A DNA stretch of 64,000 bases from Muribaculaceae bacterium (GTDB lineage Bacteria; Bacillota; Clostridia; Lachnospirales; Lachnospiraceae), in assembly GCA_023666425.1 (NCBI GenBank), contig JAMPCA010000005.1, positions 13,899 through 77,898 on the forward strand, read 5' to 3'. The notes under the pieces are model-generated. The model was not told the DNA's origin and searched no databases. It saw nothing but the letters and a program-made list of their open reading frames with translations. The position numbers were made by a program, and so were the translations under genes. Within the stretch, counting starts at the first letter, position 1, and each line of letters opens with the position of its first letter. Positions 1 through 8,458 of the stretch are shown here, in pieces.

Positions 1-2
1 AG

Positions 3-446
3 CCGGGATACGGCATGGGTCAGCCGGGATATGGTCAGCCAATGCAGCCGGGATACGGCATGGGTCAGCCGGGATATGGTCAGCCAATGCAGCCGGGATA
101 TGGCATGAAGCAGAAGGGAGACGGCGTCGGTTTTGGCATCGCTTCTTTAGTGCTTGGCGTGGCGTCGGCATTTTTGTTTGGGTGCTGTGTGAACTATATT
201 ATGGCGGTGCTTGCAATCATATTTGGAATTGTGCAGATGGTGAAGAACCGGCAGAAGGGAGTGGCAATTGCCGGAATTGTGACCGCCGGGATTTCAATTA
301 TTCTGGGAACGGTTTTCTGGGTTGCCGTGGCATCTAAGATGGACGACATGAATCTGGAGGATTACTACAATACGAACCCCTATCAGTTTTATCAGGAGGA
401 CGGTCCCTACAACAATTATTTAGAGGACTATCTGGATGAGCTATAG
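3..446 (+). CDS. DUF4190-type membrane protein, 5' end outside window
   Basis: The reading frame is open to the left edge, so the true start lies upstream. The visible N-terminal part is a low-complexity Gly/Gln/Pro/Tyr/Met tail, made of a 15-residue unit (MGQPGYGQPMQPGYG) repeated in tandem. Two hydrophobic segments follow (about residues 40-62 and 80-105 counting from the ATG at 15), separated by a short basic loop (VKNRQKG). This is the arrangement of DUF4190 proteins. The C-terminus is short, acidic and Tyr/Asn-rich. The family has no assigned enzymatic role. Gly/Gln/Pro/Tyr tails are common on small Firmicute membrane proteins. The family call is fairly safe; the function is unknown. Confidence 0.7.
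   Translation, partial: PGYGMGQPGYGQPMQPGYGMGQPGYGQPMQPGYGMKQKGDGVGFGIASLVLGVASAFLFGCCVNYIMAVLAIIFGIVQMVKNRQKGVAIAGIVTAGISIILGTVFWVAVASKMDDMNLEDYYNTNPYQFYQEDGPYNNYLEDYLDEL
15..104 (+). repeat. Two 45-bp coding tandem repeats
   Basis: Bases 15-59 and 60-104 are the same 45-bp unit and differ at one silent position (TAC versus TAT). Sequence left of 15 continues the pattern. They encode the PGYG-rich tail of the DUF4190 protein. Such near-identity suggests recent expansion by slippage or recombination. Confidence 0.9.
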
Positions 447-487
447 ATTAGGGGAATTGTCTGGATGAGTGGCAAGAAGGAGAACCT

Positions 488-1504
488 TTAAAGGTTCTCC
501 TTTATTCGTATGTCGATATCCACATAATTCAGTTCCTGCTCCGGGGCGATGCCTTCCAGCAGATAGCGGGACAAAAGTTCCACGGGCAGATAGCCCTGCC
601 TGTAGGGCTGCTGGCAGATGGTCGCCGTAATGACGCCGGAGCAAAGAAGCTCTGCGGTGGCGGGAACACAGTCATGGGTGATGATCTGCATACTGTCGGC
701 GCGCTGCAGGGACTGGACAGCCTGACAGCCGCCGTATATGCCCCCGGCGGCAAAATACAGGGCATTGATCTCGGGGTGGGCTTCCAGCATGGTTTTGACT
801 TTTTCAAAGCTCTCCACATCATCGTCGTGGTTCTCAATCGTCTCTGCGACATGGATGCGTGGATAGCTCTGTTCCAGAATCCGGGTAAAACCGGTAAGCC
901 GCTCGGTGTGGCACTGGATGCGGGAGGAGCCCGTGACGATTCCCGTGTGGATCTCCCCGAAGGTCATTCTCCCCATGAGTCCGGCGGCAGTCTGTCCGCT
1001 GCGCAGGGAATTGTCCCCTACATATGCCATGCGCTTTGAGGCGATATCCGTGTTCACGGTGATGACGGGAATCCCCAGATCCGTATAGCGGTCAATCTCC
1101 GCCGCAATGTAGGGAGAGCTGCAGGGCGTGATCACCAGTCCGTGAATCCCGGCTTTTAAAAGCTCCTCCATGGCGGAAAACTGTGCCATCTCATCGAAAG
1201 CGGTCTGCCGCATGAGCAGTGAGCAGTTATAGCCTGCAAGCTCCTGCTGCTTTGCGGAGATTCCCTCCAGAAGCTCTTTGAATAATGGATTGGAATCAGA
1301 AAAGAGGACAACGCCGATTTTGATATTTTTTTTCTGGGCGGCCAGCATAAGACCCGCTTTGTTCGGCTGGTAGTGCAGCCGTTCGGCAATCTCCCTGACC
1401 CGCTGGGCGGTCGCGGGATTGACCGAGCCCCGGTTATTCAGCACACGGTCTACCGTGCCCCGGGAGACTCCGGCCAGTTCAGCGATTTCTTTTATGGTAG
1501 GCAT
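488..1504 (-). CDS. LacI-family transcriptional regulator
   Basis: The 338-residue protein has a LacI helix-turn-helix at its N-terminus (IKEIAELAGVSRGTVDRVL, residues 4-22) and a hinge region, followed by a type 1 periplasmic-binding-protein ligand domain from about residue 60 to the end. It most likely represses the divergent isomerase-family gene at 1751 and senses a sugar or a derivative. A matching promoter (1553-1581, minus strand) and two similar operator-like dyads in the intergenic region fit divergent control and autoregulation. The ligand cannot be read from the sequence. Confidence 0.9.
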   Translation of the reverse strand: MPTIKEIAELAGVSRGTVDRVLNNRGSVNPATAQRVREIAERLHYQPNKAGLMLAAQKKNIKIGVVLFSDSNPLFKELLEGISAKQQELAGYNCSLLMRQTAFDEMAQFSAMEELLKAGIHGLVITPCSSPYIAAEIDRYTDLGIPVITVNTDIASKRMAYVGDNSLRSGQTAAGLMGRMTFGEIHTGIVTGSSRIQCHTERLTGFTRILEQSYPRIHVAETIENHDDDVESFEKVKTMLEAHPEINALYFAAGGIYGGCQAVQSLQRADSMQIITHDCVPATAELLCSGVITATICQQPYRQGYLPVELLSRYLLEGIAPEQELNYVDIDIRIKENL

Positions 1505-1552
1505 AACGTTCCCCTTTCCCTCGGAGCCTGTTTTACTGTCTGCAATATATCC

Positions 1553-1581
1553 ATGGTAGCATTAGAAGAGGGAAAAGTCAA
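1553..1581 (-). promoter_or_regulatory. Sigma-A promoter of the lacI-type gene
   Basis: On the minus strand TTGACT (1576-1581) is followed by a 17-bp spacer and TACCAT (1553-1558). It drives the regulator starting at 1504. The operator-like dyad at 1595-1608 lies 13 bp upstream of this -35 box. Confidence 0.7.
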
Positions 1582-1594
1582 CCGACAATCACAG

Positions 1595-1608
1595 TGTGTC
1601 CGGGCACA
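1595..1608. promoter_or_regulatory. Operator-like dyad 1 (TGTG-N6-CACA)
   Basis: TGTGTCCGGGCACA is an imperfect palindrome. It has the same length and TGTG/CACA arms as the dyad at 1720-1733, 125 bp away. Its position between two divergent promoters suggests it binds the LacI-type regulator. Confidence 0.6.
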
Positions 1609-1681
1609 CACAATGTTGCACAAAATATTTGACATCAATTTGGAGGATATTCCTAAAATATTCTTTTTATGGAAAAACCGG

Positions 1682-1710
1682 TTGAACTTTTCCCGCGCAG
1701 AAGGTATACT
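1682..1710 (+). promoter_or_regulatory. Sigma-A promoter of the isomerase-family gene
   Basis: TTGAAC (1682-1687) and TATACT (1705-1710) are separated by exactly 17 bp. The expected start of transcription, near 1717, lies immediately before operator-like dyad 2. Confidence 0.75.
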
Positions 1711-1719
1711 ATTTCTATA

Positions 1720-1733
1720 TGTGCGCGAGCACA
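1720..1733. promoter_or_regulatory. Operator-like dyad 2 (TGTG-N6-CACA)
   Basis: TGTGCGCGAGCACA matches dyad 1 in arms and spacing. It lies just after the predicted transcription start and before the ribosome site (AAAGGAGGA, 1734-1742), which is a classic repressor position. Confidence 0.65.
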
Positions 1734-1750
1734 AAGGAGGAGGAAAAACT

Positions 1751-3232
1751 ATGGACAATATTCCAGAGGTGAAAATCGGTATTGTGGCGGTAAGCCGTGA
1801 CTGTTTTCCAGAGTCGCTCTCTGTGAACCGCAGGAGGGCGCTGGTGGAAGCCTACACGGCAAAATATGGAAGCGCGGATATTTATGAGTGTCCGGTCTGT
1901 ATTGTGGAGAGCGAGATTCACATGGTGCAGGCGCTGGAGGACATTAAAAAGGCGGGCTGCAACGCGCTGTGCGTCTATCTTGGCAACTTTGGCCCCGAGA
2001 TTTCCGAGACGCTTTTGGCGAAACATTTTGACGGGCCGAAGATGTTTGTGGCGGCGGCGGAGGAGAGCCAGAACGATCTCGTGCAGGGAAGGGGCGATGC
2101 CTATTGCGGTATGCTCAACGCCAGCTATAATTTAAAGCTCCGCAATGTGGGTGCGTACATTCCGGAATATCCGGTGGGAGACGCCGGGGAGTGCGCCGAC
2201 ATGATCCACGGCTTTCTGCCGGTTGCGCGGGCGGTTGCCGGGCTTCCGGAGCTAAAGATTATTTCCTTCGGCCCCCGGCCCATGAACTTTCTGGCCTGCA
2301 ATGCGCCGGTTCAGCAGCTCTATAATCTGGGGGTAGAGATTGAGGAGAACTCTGAGCTCGATCTGTTTGAGGCCTTCCACAGGCACGCCGGGGACGAGAG
2401 GATTCCGGAGGTTGTCCGGGACATGGAGGCGGAGCTTGGCGCGGGCAACAAAAAGCCTGAGATCCTCACAAGTCTGGCTCAGTATGAGCTTACGCTTCTG
2501 GACTGGGTAAGGGATCACAGGGGCTATCGCAAATATGTGGCGATTGCCGGTAAATGCTGGCCTGCGTTCCAGACGCAGTTTGGCTTTGTGCCCTGCTATG
2601 TGAACAGCCGTCTCACGGGGCGGGGGATTCCGGTATCCTGCGAGGTAGATATTTACGGTGTGCTGAGCGAGTTTATTGGAACCTGCGTGAGCCAGGACGC
2701 GGTGACGCTTCTGGACATCAACAATTCTGTGCCGAAGGACATGTACCAGGAGTCCATTGGAGGCAGATTTGACTATAAGCATACGGATACCTTTATGGGC
2801 TTCCATTGCGGCAATACCTGCTCGGGCAAGCTGAGCAGCTGTGAGATGAAAAATCAGATGATTATGGCGAGAAGCCTTCCGGTGGAGGTGACGAACGGCA
2901 CCTTAGAGGGGGATATTGCGCCCGGTGATATCACCTTCTACCGCCTGCAGTCCACAGCGGACGGAAAGCTGCGGGCTTATGTGGCGCAGGGAGAGGTGCT
3001 GCCGGTTGCCACCCGCTCCTTCGGGGGAATCGGCGTGTTTGCAATTAAAGAGATGGGGCGTTTTTACCGGCATGTGCTGATTGAGAAAAACTATCCGCAT
3101 CACGGCGCGGTGGCCTTCGGGCATTACGGAAGGGAGCTGTTTGAGGTGTTCAAATACATCGGCGTGCCGATGGCGGACATCAATTATAACCAGCCGCAGA
3201 GCCTGCCGTATCCGACGGAGAATCCTTTCTAA
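1751..3232 (+). CDS. L-fucose/L-arabinose isomerase-family protein
   Basis: The 493-residue product resembles the fucose/arabinose isomerase superfamily: an N-terminal segment of alternating beta/alpha units, then a conserved C-terminal part with GFHCGNTC and GHYGRELFEV-type motifs. Such enzymes interconvert aldoses and ketoses with a metal ion. The exact sugar is not evident, and some members of this clade have unknown substrates. The ATG at 1751 is chosen because it has an ideal AAAGGAGGA site and the promoter/operator lie just upstream; the frame is open further upstream but that part overlaps the promoter. It is divergent from its likely repressor. No sugar kinase or transporter adjoins it. 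Confidence 0.75.
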   Translation: MDNIPEVKIGIVAVSRDCFPESLSVNRRRALVEAYTAKYGSADIYECPVCIVESEIHMVQALEDIKKAGCNALCVYLGNFGPEISETLLAKHFDGPKMFVAAAEESQNDLVQGRGDAYCGMLNASYNLKLRNVGAYIPEYPVGDAGECADMIHGFLPVARAVAGLPELKIISFGPRPMNFLACNAPVQQLYNLGVEIEENSELDLFEAFHRHAGDERIPEVVRDMEAELGAGNKKPEILTSLAQYELTLLDWVRDHRGYRKYVAIAGKCWPAFQTQFGFVPCYVNSRLTGRGIPVSCEVDIYGVLSEFIGTCVSQDAVTLLDINNSVPKDMYQESIGGRFDYKHTDTFMGFHCGNTCSGKLSSCEMKNQMIMARSLPVEVTNGTLEGDIAPGDITFYRLQSTADGKLRAYVAQGEVLPVATRSFGGIGVFAIKEMGRFYRHVLIEKNYPHHGAVAFGHYGRELFEVFKYIGVPMADINYNQPQSLPYPTENPF

Positions 3233-3261
3233 AAATGGGAAAAGAAGGGTCTGGTGTTTCT

Positions 3262-3780
3262 ATGGTAACCGCGAGAGAATTTACAGAACAGGACAAGGCG
3301 CAGTTACTTGCCATGGTCGCTGAAATAAAACAATGTGACGCAAATTTCGAGGGACTGAACGATATAGAAAATATCGGGGATTACAGTCTCTTTCTGGACA
3401 AGCTGGAAAAATGGAAGCATCAGGAGCGGATTCCTGCTGATTATTCGCCACAGACGATTTTTGGCGTATTTGATGAGGGAAGGCTGGCAGGAGGTTTTGT
3501 TTTAAGGCATGTACTAAAAAGTGCGCTGATCAATCACAGTGGAAATATCGGTTATCTTGTAAGACCGGCTGAAAGAAAAAAGGGATATGGAAAGATTCTG
3601 CTGATGCTTGCATTGGAAAAGGCGGGAGAGAAAGGGCTGGAAAAGGTTCTGGTAACTTGCAGAAATGATAATACCGGTTCGATAAAAGTGATAGAATCCT
3701 GCGGCGGTAAATATGAAAATGACTATTACGACGAGGGCGCGGATATAACCTATAAGAGATACTGGATTGCATGTGAATGA
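3262..3780 (+). CDS. GNAT-family N-acetyltransferase
   Basis: The 172-residue protein has the GNAT fold. The acetyl-CoA binding motif A is visible as YLVRPAERKKGYGKILL, followed by a motif B region with the NTGSIKVIESCGG segment typical of this family. It lies 29 bp after the isomerase-family gene and before a strong terminator, so it may be the second gene of that operon. The ATG at 3262 is favoured because an AAGGG site precedes it; an in-frame ATG at 3235 has no ribosome site. The acceptor substrate is unknown. Confidence 0.8.
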   Translation: MVTAREFTEQDKAQLLAMVAEIKQCDANFEGLNDIENIGDYSLFLDKLEKWKHQERIPADYSPQTIFGVFDEGRLAGGFVLRHVLKSALINHSGNIGYLVRPAERKKGYGKILLMLALEKAGEKGLEKVLVTCRNDNTGSIKVIESCGGKYENDYYDEGADITYKRYWIACE

Positions 3781-3799
3781 TCGGGGTATGACAGAAAAT

Positions 3800-3840
3800 A
3801 ACAGCGGGAACACTGGTACAGTGGAATCCCGCTGTTTTCT
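3800..3840 (+). terminator. Rho-independent terminator
   Basis: A 10-bp stem (3800-3809 with 3827-3836) encloses an inner CACTG/CAGTG helix. It is followed by TTTTCT and ends the isomerase-GNAT unit. Confidence 0.85.
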
Positions 3841-3964
3841 ATAGACATTCTTACACTTCCCATTTAAGAAAATGATAAATGAGCAGAATAAAAATATAAG
3901 GGAACGGCGCACATAGAGGCCGGGAAATCCGTTATACAGATGCAGGAAGGAGGAACTTGACCGG

Positions 3965-4420
3965 ATGGATATCGAGGAACAGTACGACAAGCTGTACCGC
4001 TATTGTTTTTTTAAAATGAAAAACGCGGCGGTGGCAGAGGACATCGTGCAGGAGACCTTTCTGCGTTTTTTTGAGAGCAAAAGCTACCGGGACAGGGGAC
4101 GGCCGCTCGCTTATCTGTATACGACCGCGCGCAATCTCTGTATGGATGAGTTTCGCAGGGAAAAGCATTTTTCCAGTGAGGAGAGGGAGACAGTGTCCGC
4201 CGGCTTCGAGCAGGAGACGCTGGAACGGCTGGCTCTGTGGGCGGCCATGGAGGAGCTTTCGGAGGAGGAGCGCGAGCTTTTGCTGCTGCGCTATGTCAAC
4301 GGGGCGCCTATGCAGACGCTGGAGGCTCTTTACGGGAAGTCGCGCTTTGCCCTGCGGCGGGAGCTCAAAAAACTGACCGAAAGGCTGGAGAGGAGGATCA
4401 CGGATGGACAAAAGGACTAA
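3965..4420 (+). CDS. ECF-type RNA polymerase sigma factor
   Basis: The 151-residue protein has sigma region 2 (the DIVQETFLRFFE segment and a downstream AYLYTTARNLCMDEFRR stretch) and a region 4 helix-turn-helix near the C-terminus. This is the usual ECF arrangement. It overlaps the next gene by 17 bp and heads a run of sigma factor, membrane protein, ABC ATPase and ABC permease, all on the plus strand. The run resembles Firmicute envelope-stress exporters in which the sigma factor controls its own transporter. No clear ECF promoter was recognised upstream. The membrane protein behind it may act as an anti-sigma factor, which is inference. Confidence 0.85.
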   Translation: MDIEEQYDKLYRYCFFKMKNAAVAEDIVQETFLRFFESKSYRDRGRPLAYLYTTARNLCMDEFRREKHFSSEERETVSAGFEQETLERLALWAAMEELSEEERELLLLRYVNGAPMQTLEALYGKSRFALRRELKKLTERLERRITDGQKD

Positions 4421-5096
4421 AGAGCTTTTGCGTGAGTATTACGAAGCACCGGCGCCGGGAGACAGGCAGAGATTCCTGCGGCGCTATGCGCCGAGGCATA
4501 TTTCGATTTTTCACATGCTGCTGATCCAGCTGCGCTACATCTCAAAGGCAGTATGGGCGTTCTCCCTGCTGTTTTTCGCGGCGGCGTGCATTCTGTCCGG
4601 AGTGGAGGAATACACGCGGGGCGTCAACTGGATTTATGGCATGGTGCCGTTTCTTGTGATGCTCTCCGTCACAGAGAGCTGCAAGTCGTGCCGTTACGGG
4701 ATGCAGGAGCTGGAGCAGGGGGCGCCCTTTAACCTCCAGAGCATTGTTCTGATGCGGATGCTCGTCCTCGGAGCCGGGAATCTGCTGATGCTGTTCGTAA
4801 TCTCCTTTGCGACGGGAACAGATCCCTTCGCCCAGCTCATGTATCTGCTGGCGCCCTATTTTCTGACGGCGGCGCTGGGGCTTGCGGCGGTGCGGAGATT
4901 CCGGGGGACAGAAGGAAAATGCCTCTGCTTTTGTGCGGCGGTTTTCGTGGCGGTGGCAGTGCCTGCTTTACATTCCTGCTGCAGCGTTATATATGAGGAA
5001 AAATATCTGCTTTTGTGGATGTTTGCGGCGTTTGCGGCGGCAGTATTTACCGTCCGGGAGAGCATAGGGCTTTTGCGGGAGCCGGGATTCGTGTAG
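4404..5096 (+). CDS. Multi-pass membrane protein, possible anti-sigma or ABC partner
   Basis: The 230-residue protein begins with about 45 hydrophilic residues (MDKRTKELLREYYEAP and onward), followed by roughly six hydrophobic helices. The order of cytoplasmic tail then membrane part, and its translational overlap with the ECF sigma gene, fit an anti-sigma factor. No zinc-finger HxxxCxxC motif is present, so it is not a classical one. It could equally be a subunit of the ABC exporter encoded next. Family membership was not recognised. Confidence 0.6.
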   Translation: MDKRTKELLREYYEAPAPGDRQRFLRRYAPRHISIFHMLLIQLRYISKAVWAFSLLFFAAACILSGVEEYTRGVNWIYGMVPFLVMLSVTESCKSCRYGMQELEQGAPFNLQSIVLMRMLVLGAGNLLMLFVISFATGTDPFAQLMYLLAPYFLTAALGLAAVRRFRGTEGKCLCFCAAVFVAVAVPALHSCCSVIYEEKYLLLWMFAAFAAAVFTVRESIGLLREPGFV

Positions 5097-5108
5097 GAAG
5101 GGAGTATT

Positions 5109-5813
5109 ATGGAGCTAAAAATTGACCGACTGACAAAACAATACAAGAATAAGATTGCAGTAGACCGGCTGAGCTATTCCTTCGGGCCGGGGATTTATGG
5201 GCTGCTCGGAGCCAACGGCGCGGGCAAGACGACGCTCATGCGGATGATCTGTGGCATTTTAACGCCCACGGGAGGGACAATCACACTGGACAAAATTGAC
5301 GTGGTAAGCGAGGCGTACCGGGACAGGCTTGGCTATCTGCCGCAGGATTTCGGCTATTATCCGAATTTTACCGGGCGGGATTTTCTTATGTACATGGCGG
5401 CGTTAAAAGGAATCGGAAAAAAGGCGGCGAAGGAGCGTGTGGAAAGTCTGCTTGCACTGGTGGCCATGGAGGATGCCGCTGACAGGAAAATGAAGACTTA
5501 TTCCGGTGGCATGAAGCAGCGCATCGGTATCGCACAGGCGCTTTTAAACGAGCCGGATCTGCTGATTCTCGATGAGCCGACGGCGGGACTGGATCCGAAG
5601 GAGAGAGTGCGCTTCCGCAATCTGATCGCGGAGCTGGGGAAGGGTTCGATCGTGCTGTTGTCCACCCACATTGTATCGGATGTGGATAAGATTGCCGACC
5701 GGATTCTTATGATGAAGGAGGGGCAGCTTGTGTTTGACGGCACAAGAGAGGAGATTACGGGGGATCTGGAGGATTTCTATCTCAGGGAGTTTGAGGAGGG
5801 AGAGCAGATATGA
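5109..5813 (+). CDS. ABC transporter ATP-binding protein
   Basis: The 234-residue ATPase shows Walker A (GANGAGKTT, residues 34-42), the signature YSGGMKQR, Walker B with LLILDEPTAGLDP, and the H-loop STHIVSD. This is the single-domain exporter ATPase type found with separate permeases. The ATG follows a GGAGT-type ribosome site and the end overlaps the permease start by 4 bp, so the two are translationally coupled. The substrate is unknown. Confidence 0.92.
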   Translation: MELKIDRLTKQYKNKIAVDRLSYSFGPGIYGLLGANGAGKTTLMRMICGILTPTGGTITLDKIDVVSEAYRDRLGYLPQDFGYYPNFTGRDFLMYMAALKGIGKKAAKERVESLLALVAMEDAADRKMKTYSGGMKQRIGIAQALLNEPDLLILDEPTAGLDPKERVRFRNLIAELGKGSIVLLSTHIVSDVDKIADRILMMKEGQLVFDGTREEITGDLEDFYLREFEEGEQI

Positions 5814-6958
5814 GGCATTTGATTGGCTATGAGATAAAAAAGCTGTTAAAGAGGACGAGTACATGGGCGGTTTTTATTGCAATGTTCGGCGTGCAGGCGT
5901 TTATCGGATTTTCGGGCTACATCGGGGATTTTATGTATGGCGATACGCCGGGAGTTGAGCAGGCTGCCGCGGAAAAAATCGTGGGGCGCACACTGGACGA
6001 ATCGCTGGTTGCGGAGGTCGCCGAAGTGGAAGCGGAGATTGCGGAACTCGGGGAGGGCTTCTGGAAGTCAGATGTGTATAAGACACAGATTCTGCCCTAC
6101 ATGGATCTGCGGGCAAAGCTTTTCTATGGCGGAGTGGGGGCAGACGCCACAGGGGATATTTACCGGCTCCGCGAAAATCTGCAGTCTGCATTGTTTGACA
6201 GCTATGGCCTCACGGACAGCGAGAAGGCACACTGGGAAAAGCAGGAGGCAGATGTTGAAAAGCCCTTTGTCTATGCATATGCCGGGACATGGGAAGCACT
6301 GTCGAGCATGAACGGCGTTTATATGACCAGTATGCTGATCACTTTTTTTATCGCAGTCTGCATGGTGGGCGTGTTCACCGAGGAGAGTGCGAAAAAGACA
6401 GACCAGCTCCTTCTGTGTGCGAGATACGGCAGGGAGCCGCTCTATGGGGCGAAGCTCATTGCGGGAAGCGTAGTGGTACTTGCCGCCTCCGTGCTGATTG
6501 AGGGCGTGTATCTGCTGGGGCACTTTCTCTACTATGGCGCATCGGGGTTTGATGAGAGCATTCAGATGGCGCTTGCCTTTATCTTTCCCCATGCGCTTTC
6601 CGTCGGCGGGACCTGCCTGATCATGGTCGGCATCCTGTTTTTGTCCTCGCTGTTGATCGGTCTGATCGCTATGCTTCTGGCACAGCTTTTGCATCATAGT
6701 CTGGGGGCAATGGTAATTCTCATCGGGGGTGTGTTTGCGGCGCGGCTGATTCCGGTTCCGCAGGACTGGCGCGTGCTTTCCATGCTGTGGAATTTAATTC
6801 CCATCAATATGCTGAAAGTGGATCAGGGATTTCTGGAGCTCCGGCTTTATGGGGGACTGACCGGATACCAGTTTGCGCCGCTGGTATACCTCGTGCTTGC
6901 CGTCGTCTGTGTTGTGTCCGGCAGACGGCTCTGGTGCAGGATGCAGATTGGAGGGTGA
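5810..6958 (+). CDS. ABC transporter permease
   Basis: The 382-residue protein has a hydrophobic N-terminal helix, a large extracytoplasmic loop (about residues 45-165), and five further membrane helices. This is the ABC-2-like layout that pairs with single ATPases. The last 349 bp (6610-6958) are repeated almost perfectly at 8011-8359 beyond the nuclease gene. This copy is the complete gene; the downstream one is only a tail. The substrate is unknown; peptide or lipid-active compounds are usual for such exporters. Confidence 0.85.
   Translation: MRHLIGYEIKKLLKRTSTWAVFIAMFGVQAFIGFSGYIGDFMYGDTPGVEQAAAEKIVGRTLDESLVAEVAEVEAEIAELGEGFWKSDVYKTQILPYMDLRAKLFYGGVGADATGDIYRLRENLQSALFDSYGLTDSEKAHWEKQEADVEKPFVYAYAGTWEALSSMNGVYMTSMLITFFIAVCMVGVFTEESAKKTDQLLLCARYGREPLYGAKLIAGSVVVLAASVLIEGVYLLGHFLYYGASGFDESIQMALAFIFPHALSVGGTCLIMVGILFLSSLLIGLIAMLLAQLLHHSLGAMVILIGGVFAARLIPVPQDWRVLSMLWNLIPINMLKVDQGFLELRLYGGLTGYQFAPLVYLVLAVVCVVSGRRLWCRMQIGG
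6610..6958 (+). repeat. 349-bp direct repeat, copy 1 (permease 3' end)
   Basis: This segment and 8011-8359 match at 347 of 349 positions. The visible differences are T versus C at 6910 and A versus C at 6952. Copy 1 is the genuine 3' end of the permease gene. Confidence 0.95.
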
Positions 6959-6974
6959 ATAGAATTGGGGCGGG

Positions 6975-7014
6975 GCATGGGCATGTGTGGCGTCGGACAT
7001 GCCCATGCTTTATT
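6975..7014 (+). terminator. Rho-independent terminator after the ABC operon
   Basis: A perfect 12-bp stem (6975-6986 with 6997-7008) carries a 10-base loop and is followed by TTTATTATT. It serves plus-strand transcription; the convergent nuclease gene ends right beside it. Confidence 0.85.
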
Positions 7015-7801
7015 ATTGATCCACAGATGTAAGCTGTAGGCTTAGCTTTTCAATAAATTCTACGGAAAGGGTTGGGATGGATTTTTTTACCAGTTCGACA
7101 GATGCACCATTCTGCAAAAATAACCTGGCTGTTTCCTTGTCTCTCTCAAGAACTTTTTTATTTGCATATTCTTCAACAACTTGTGTCATAGCGTCAGCTC
7201 CTTCCTTTGATTCTTTAAAATAGCATACCCGATCTGATAATTTTGGAAATTTGTTGTTTTTGCCAGTGCTGTTTTTAAAGTATTGCATTAACTCCGCAAT
7301 ATCAGATCCGTCATTTACGGCACAATTTGCAAATATCCGATGGATGCCATCGTCTACGGAGGTTCCGGTTTCCTTAATGATAGTCTCCAAGTGGTAAATG
7401 GTTTTACCTTCCTGAAATATATCAAATTTAGAAATAAAAATCATATAAATGTCAGGAAGATTTTTATAGTCTAATCCTTTTTCTGTAAAAGTAGTGTCGA
7501 TGTTGGCGCTGTTGAAACGTACACGTTTTACATGATCATCATCATCGGTTTTTTGCATTTCAACATTGATTCTTGATCCATTTTCGTCCTCGCAAAGTAA
7601 ATCAAGGATTACGGAATGTGCCCCAATATTGCGCAGGAAACGTTGTGGCTGTGCATCTATAACTTTCAATTTTGGTTTTTGGAGGATAATCCGCAGGATT
7701 TCCTCGCAAACAGCGTTGTCTTCTGCAATTTTATGAAAAAACATATCATCTATTACATTCAGATGTCTGATGAGTGCCTGCTGTTCTGTGCTTGTCTGCA
7801 A
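7013..7801 (-). CDS. Rpn-family PD-(D/E)XK nuclease / transposase-like protein
   Basis: The 262-residue protein matches the Rpn/PD-(D/E)XK transposase-like family. The N-terminal DDMFFHKIAED segment precedes a nuclease core in which D67, E81 and Q83 (LDLLC and NVEMQ) form the expected D...ExQ site, and a helical C-terminus follows. Rpn proteins are DNA endonucleases reported to promote RecA-independent recombination. Translation seems to start at a TTG with a spaced AAAGGA site. The gene is antisense to its neighbours and AT-richer than them. It is flanked by the 349-bp direct repeat, which points to a recent gain together with duplication of the neighbouring gene tail. Confidence 0.85.
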   Translation of the reverse strand: MQTSTEQQALIRHLNVIDDMFFHKIAEDNAVCEEILRIILQKPKLKVIDAQPQRFLRNIGAHSVILDLLCEDENGSRINVEMQKTDDDDHVKRVRFNSANIDTTFTEKGLDYKNLPDIYMIFISKFDIFQEGKTIYHLETIIKETGTSVDDGIHRIFANCAVNDGSDIAELMQYFKNSTGKNNKFPKLSDRVCYFKESKEGADAMTQVVEEYANKKVLERDKETARLFLQNGASVELVKKSIPTLSVEFIEKLSLQLTSVDQ

Positions 7802-8010
7802 TTTTTTAAATTCCTTTCAGTTTTTATCTTTTAGAGAGTTTGCATTCCTGTAACCTGTGACGGCACCAATTTTCTGATGCCAGGGATATGTAAATAGTAT
7901 ACATTGAAATGTGGCGGTTGAAAAGCATTTTTTGCTGATTGACTGGGTGGAATGCATTCTAAGGCCGTTTTTATTGACAATATATCGCACATGATATGTC
8001 GTTATGGTGT

Positions 8011-8359
8011 GACCTGCCTGATCATGGTCGGCATCCTGTTTTTGTCCTCGCTGTTGATCGGTCTGATCGCTATGCTTCTGGCACAGCTTTTGCATCATAG
8101 TCTGGGGGCAATGGTAATTCTCATCGGGGGTGTGTTTGCGGCGCGGCTGATTCCGGTTCCGCAGGACTGGCGCGTGCTTTCCATGCTGTGGAATTTAATT
8201 CCCATCAATATGCTGAAAGTGGATCAGGGATTTCTGGAGCTCCGGCTTTATGGGGGACTGACCGGATACCAGTTTGCGCCGCTGGTATACCTCGTGCTTG
8301 CCGTCGTCTGCGTTGTGTCCGGCAGACGGCTCTGGTGCAGGATGCAGATTGGCGGGTGA
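8011..8359 (+). pseudogene. Duplicated tail of the ABC permease gene (repeat copy 2)
   Basis: This is a second copy of the last 116 codons of the permease, 99 percent identical to 6610-6958. It has no ribosome site and its upstream sequence is unrelated, so the frame that opens at 7952 is an accidental fusion. The copy ends within a few bases of the stop codon. It looks like debris of the event that placed the Rpn gene here. Confidence 0.9.
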
Positions 8360-8423
8360 ATGGCACTGGCGGAGCTGGATAATTACATATTCTTTTCAAA
8401 TAAAGAAAAAATTTTAAATTTAT

Positions 8424-8452
8424 TTGACATACTCCACACAGTTTCATATAAT
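8424..8452 (+). promoter_or_regulatory. Full-consensus sigma-A promoter of the type III TA locus
   Basis: TTGACA (8424-8429), a 17-bp spacer and TATAAT (8447-8452) form a perfect consensus promoter. Transcription should start near 8459 and run into the RNA repeats. Confidence 0.9.
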
Positions 8453-8458
8453 ACTATT

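Noticed and set aside
7952-8359. A 135-codon frame that looks like a membrane protein
   Set aside because: It is unrelated sequence fused by chance to the duplicated tail of the ABC permease and has no ribosome site.
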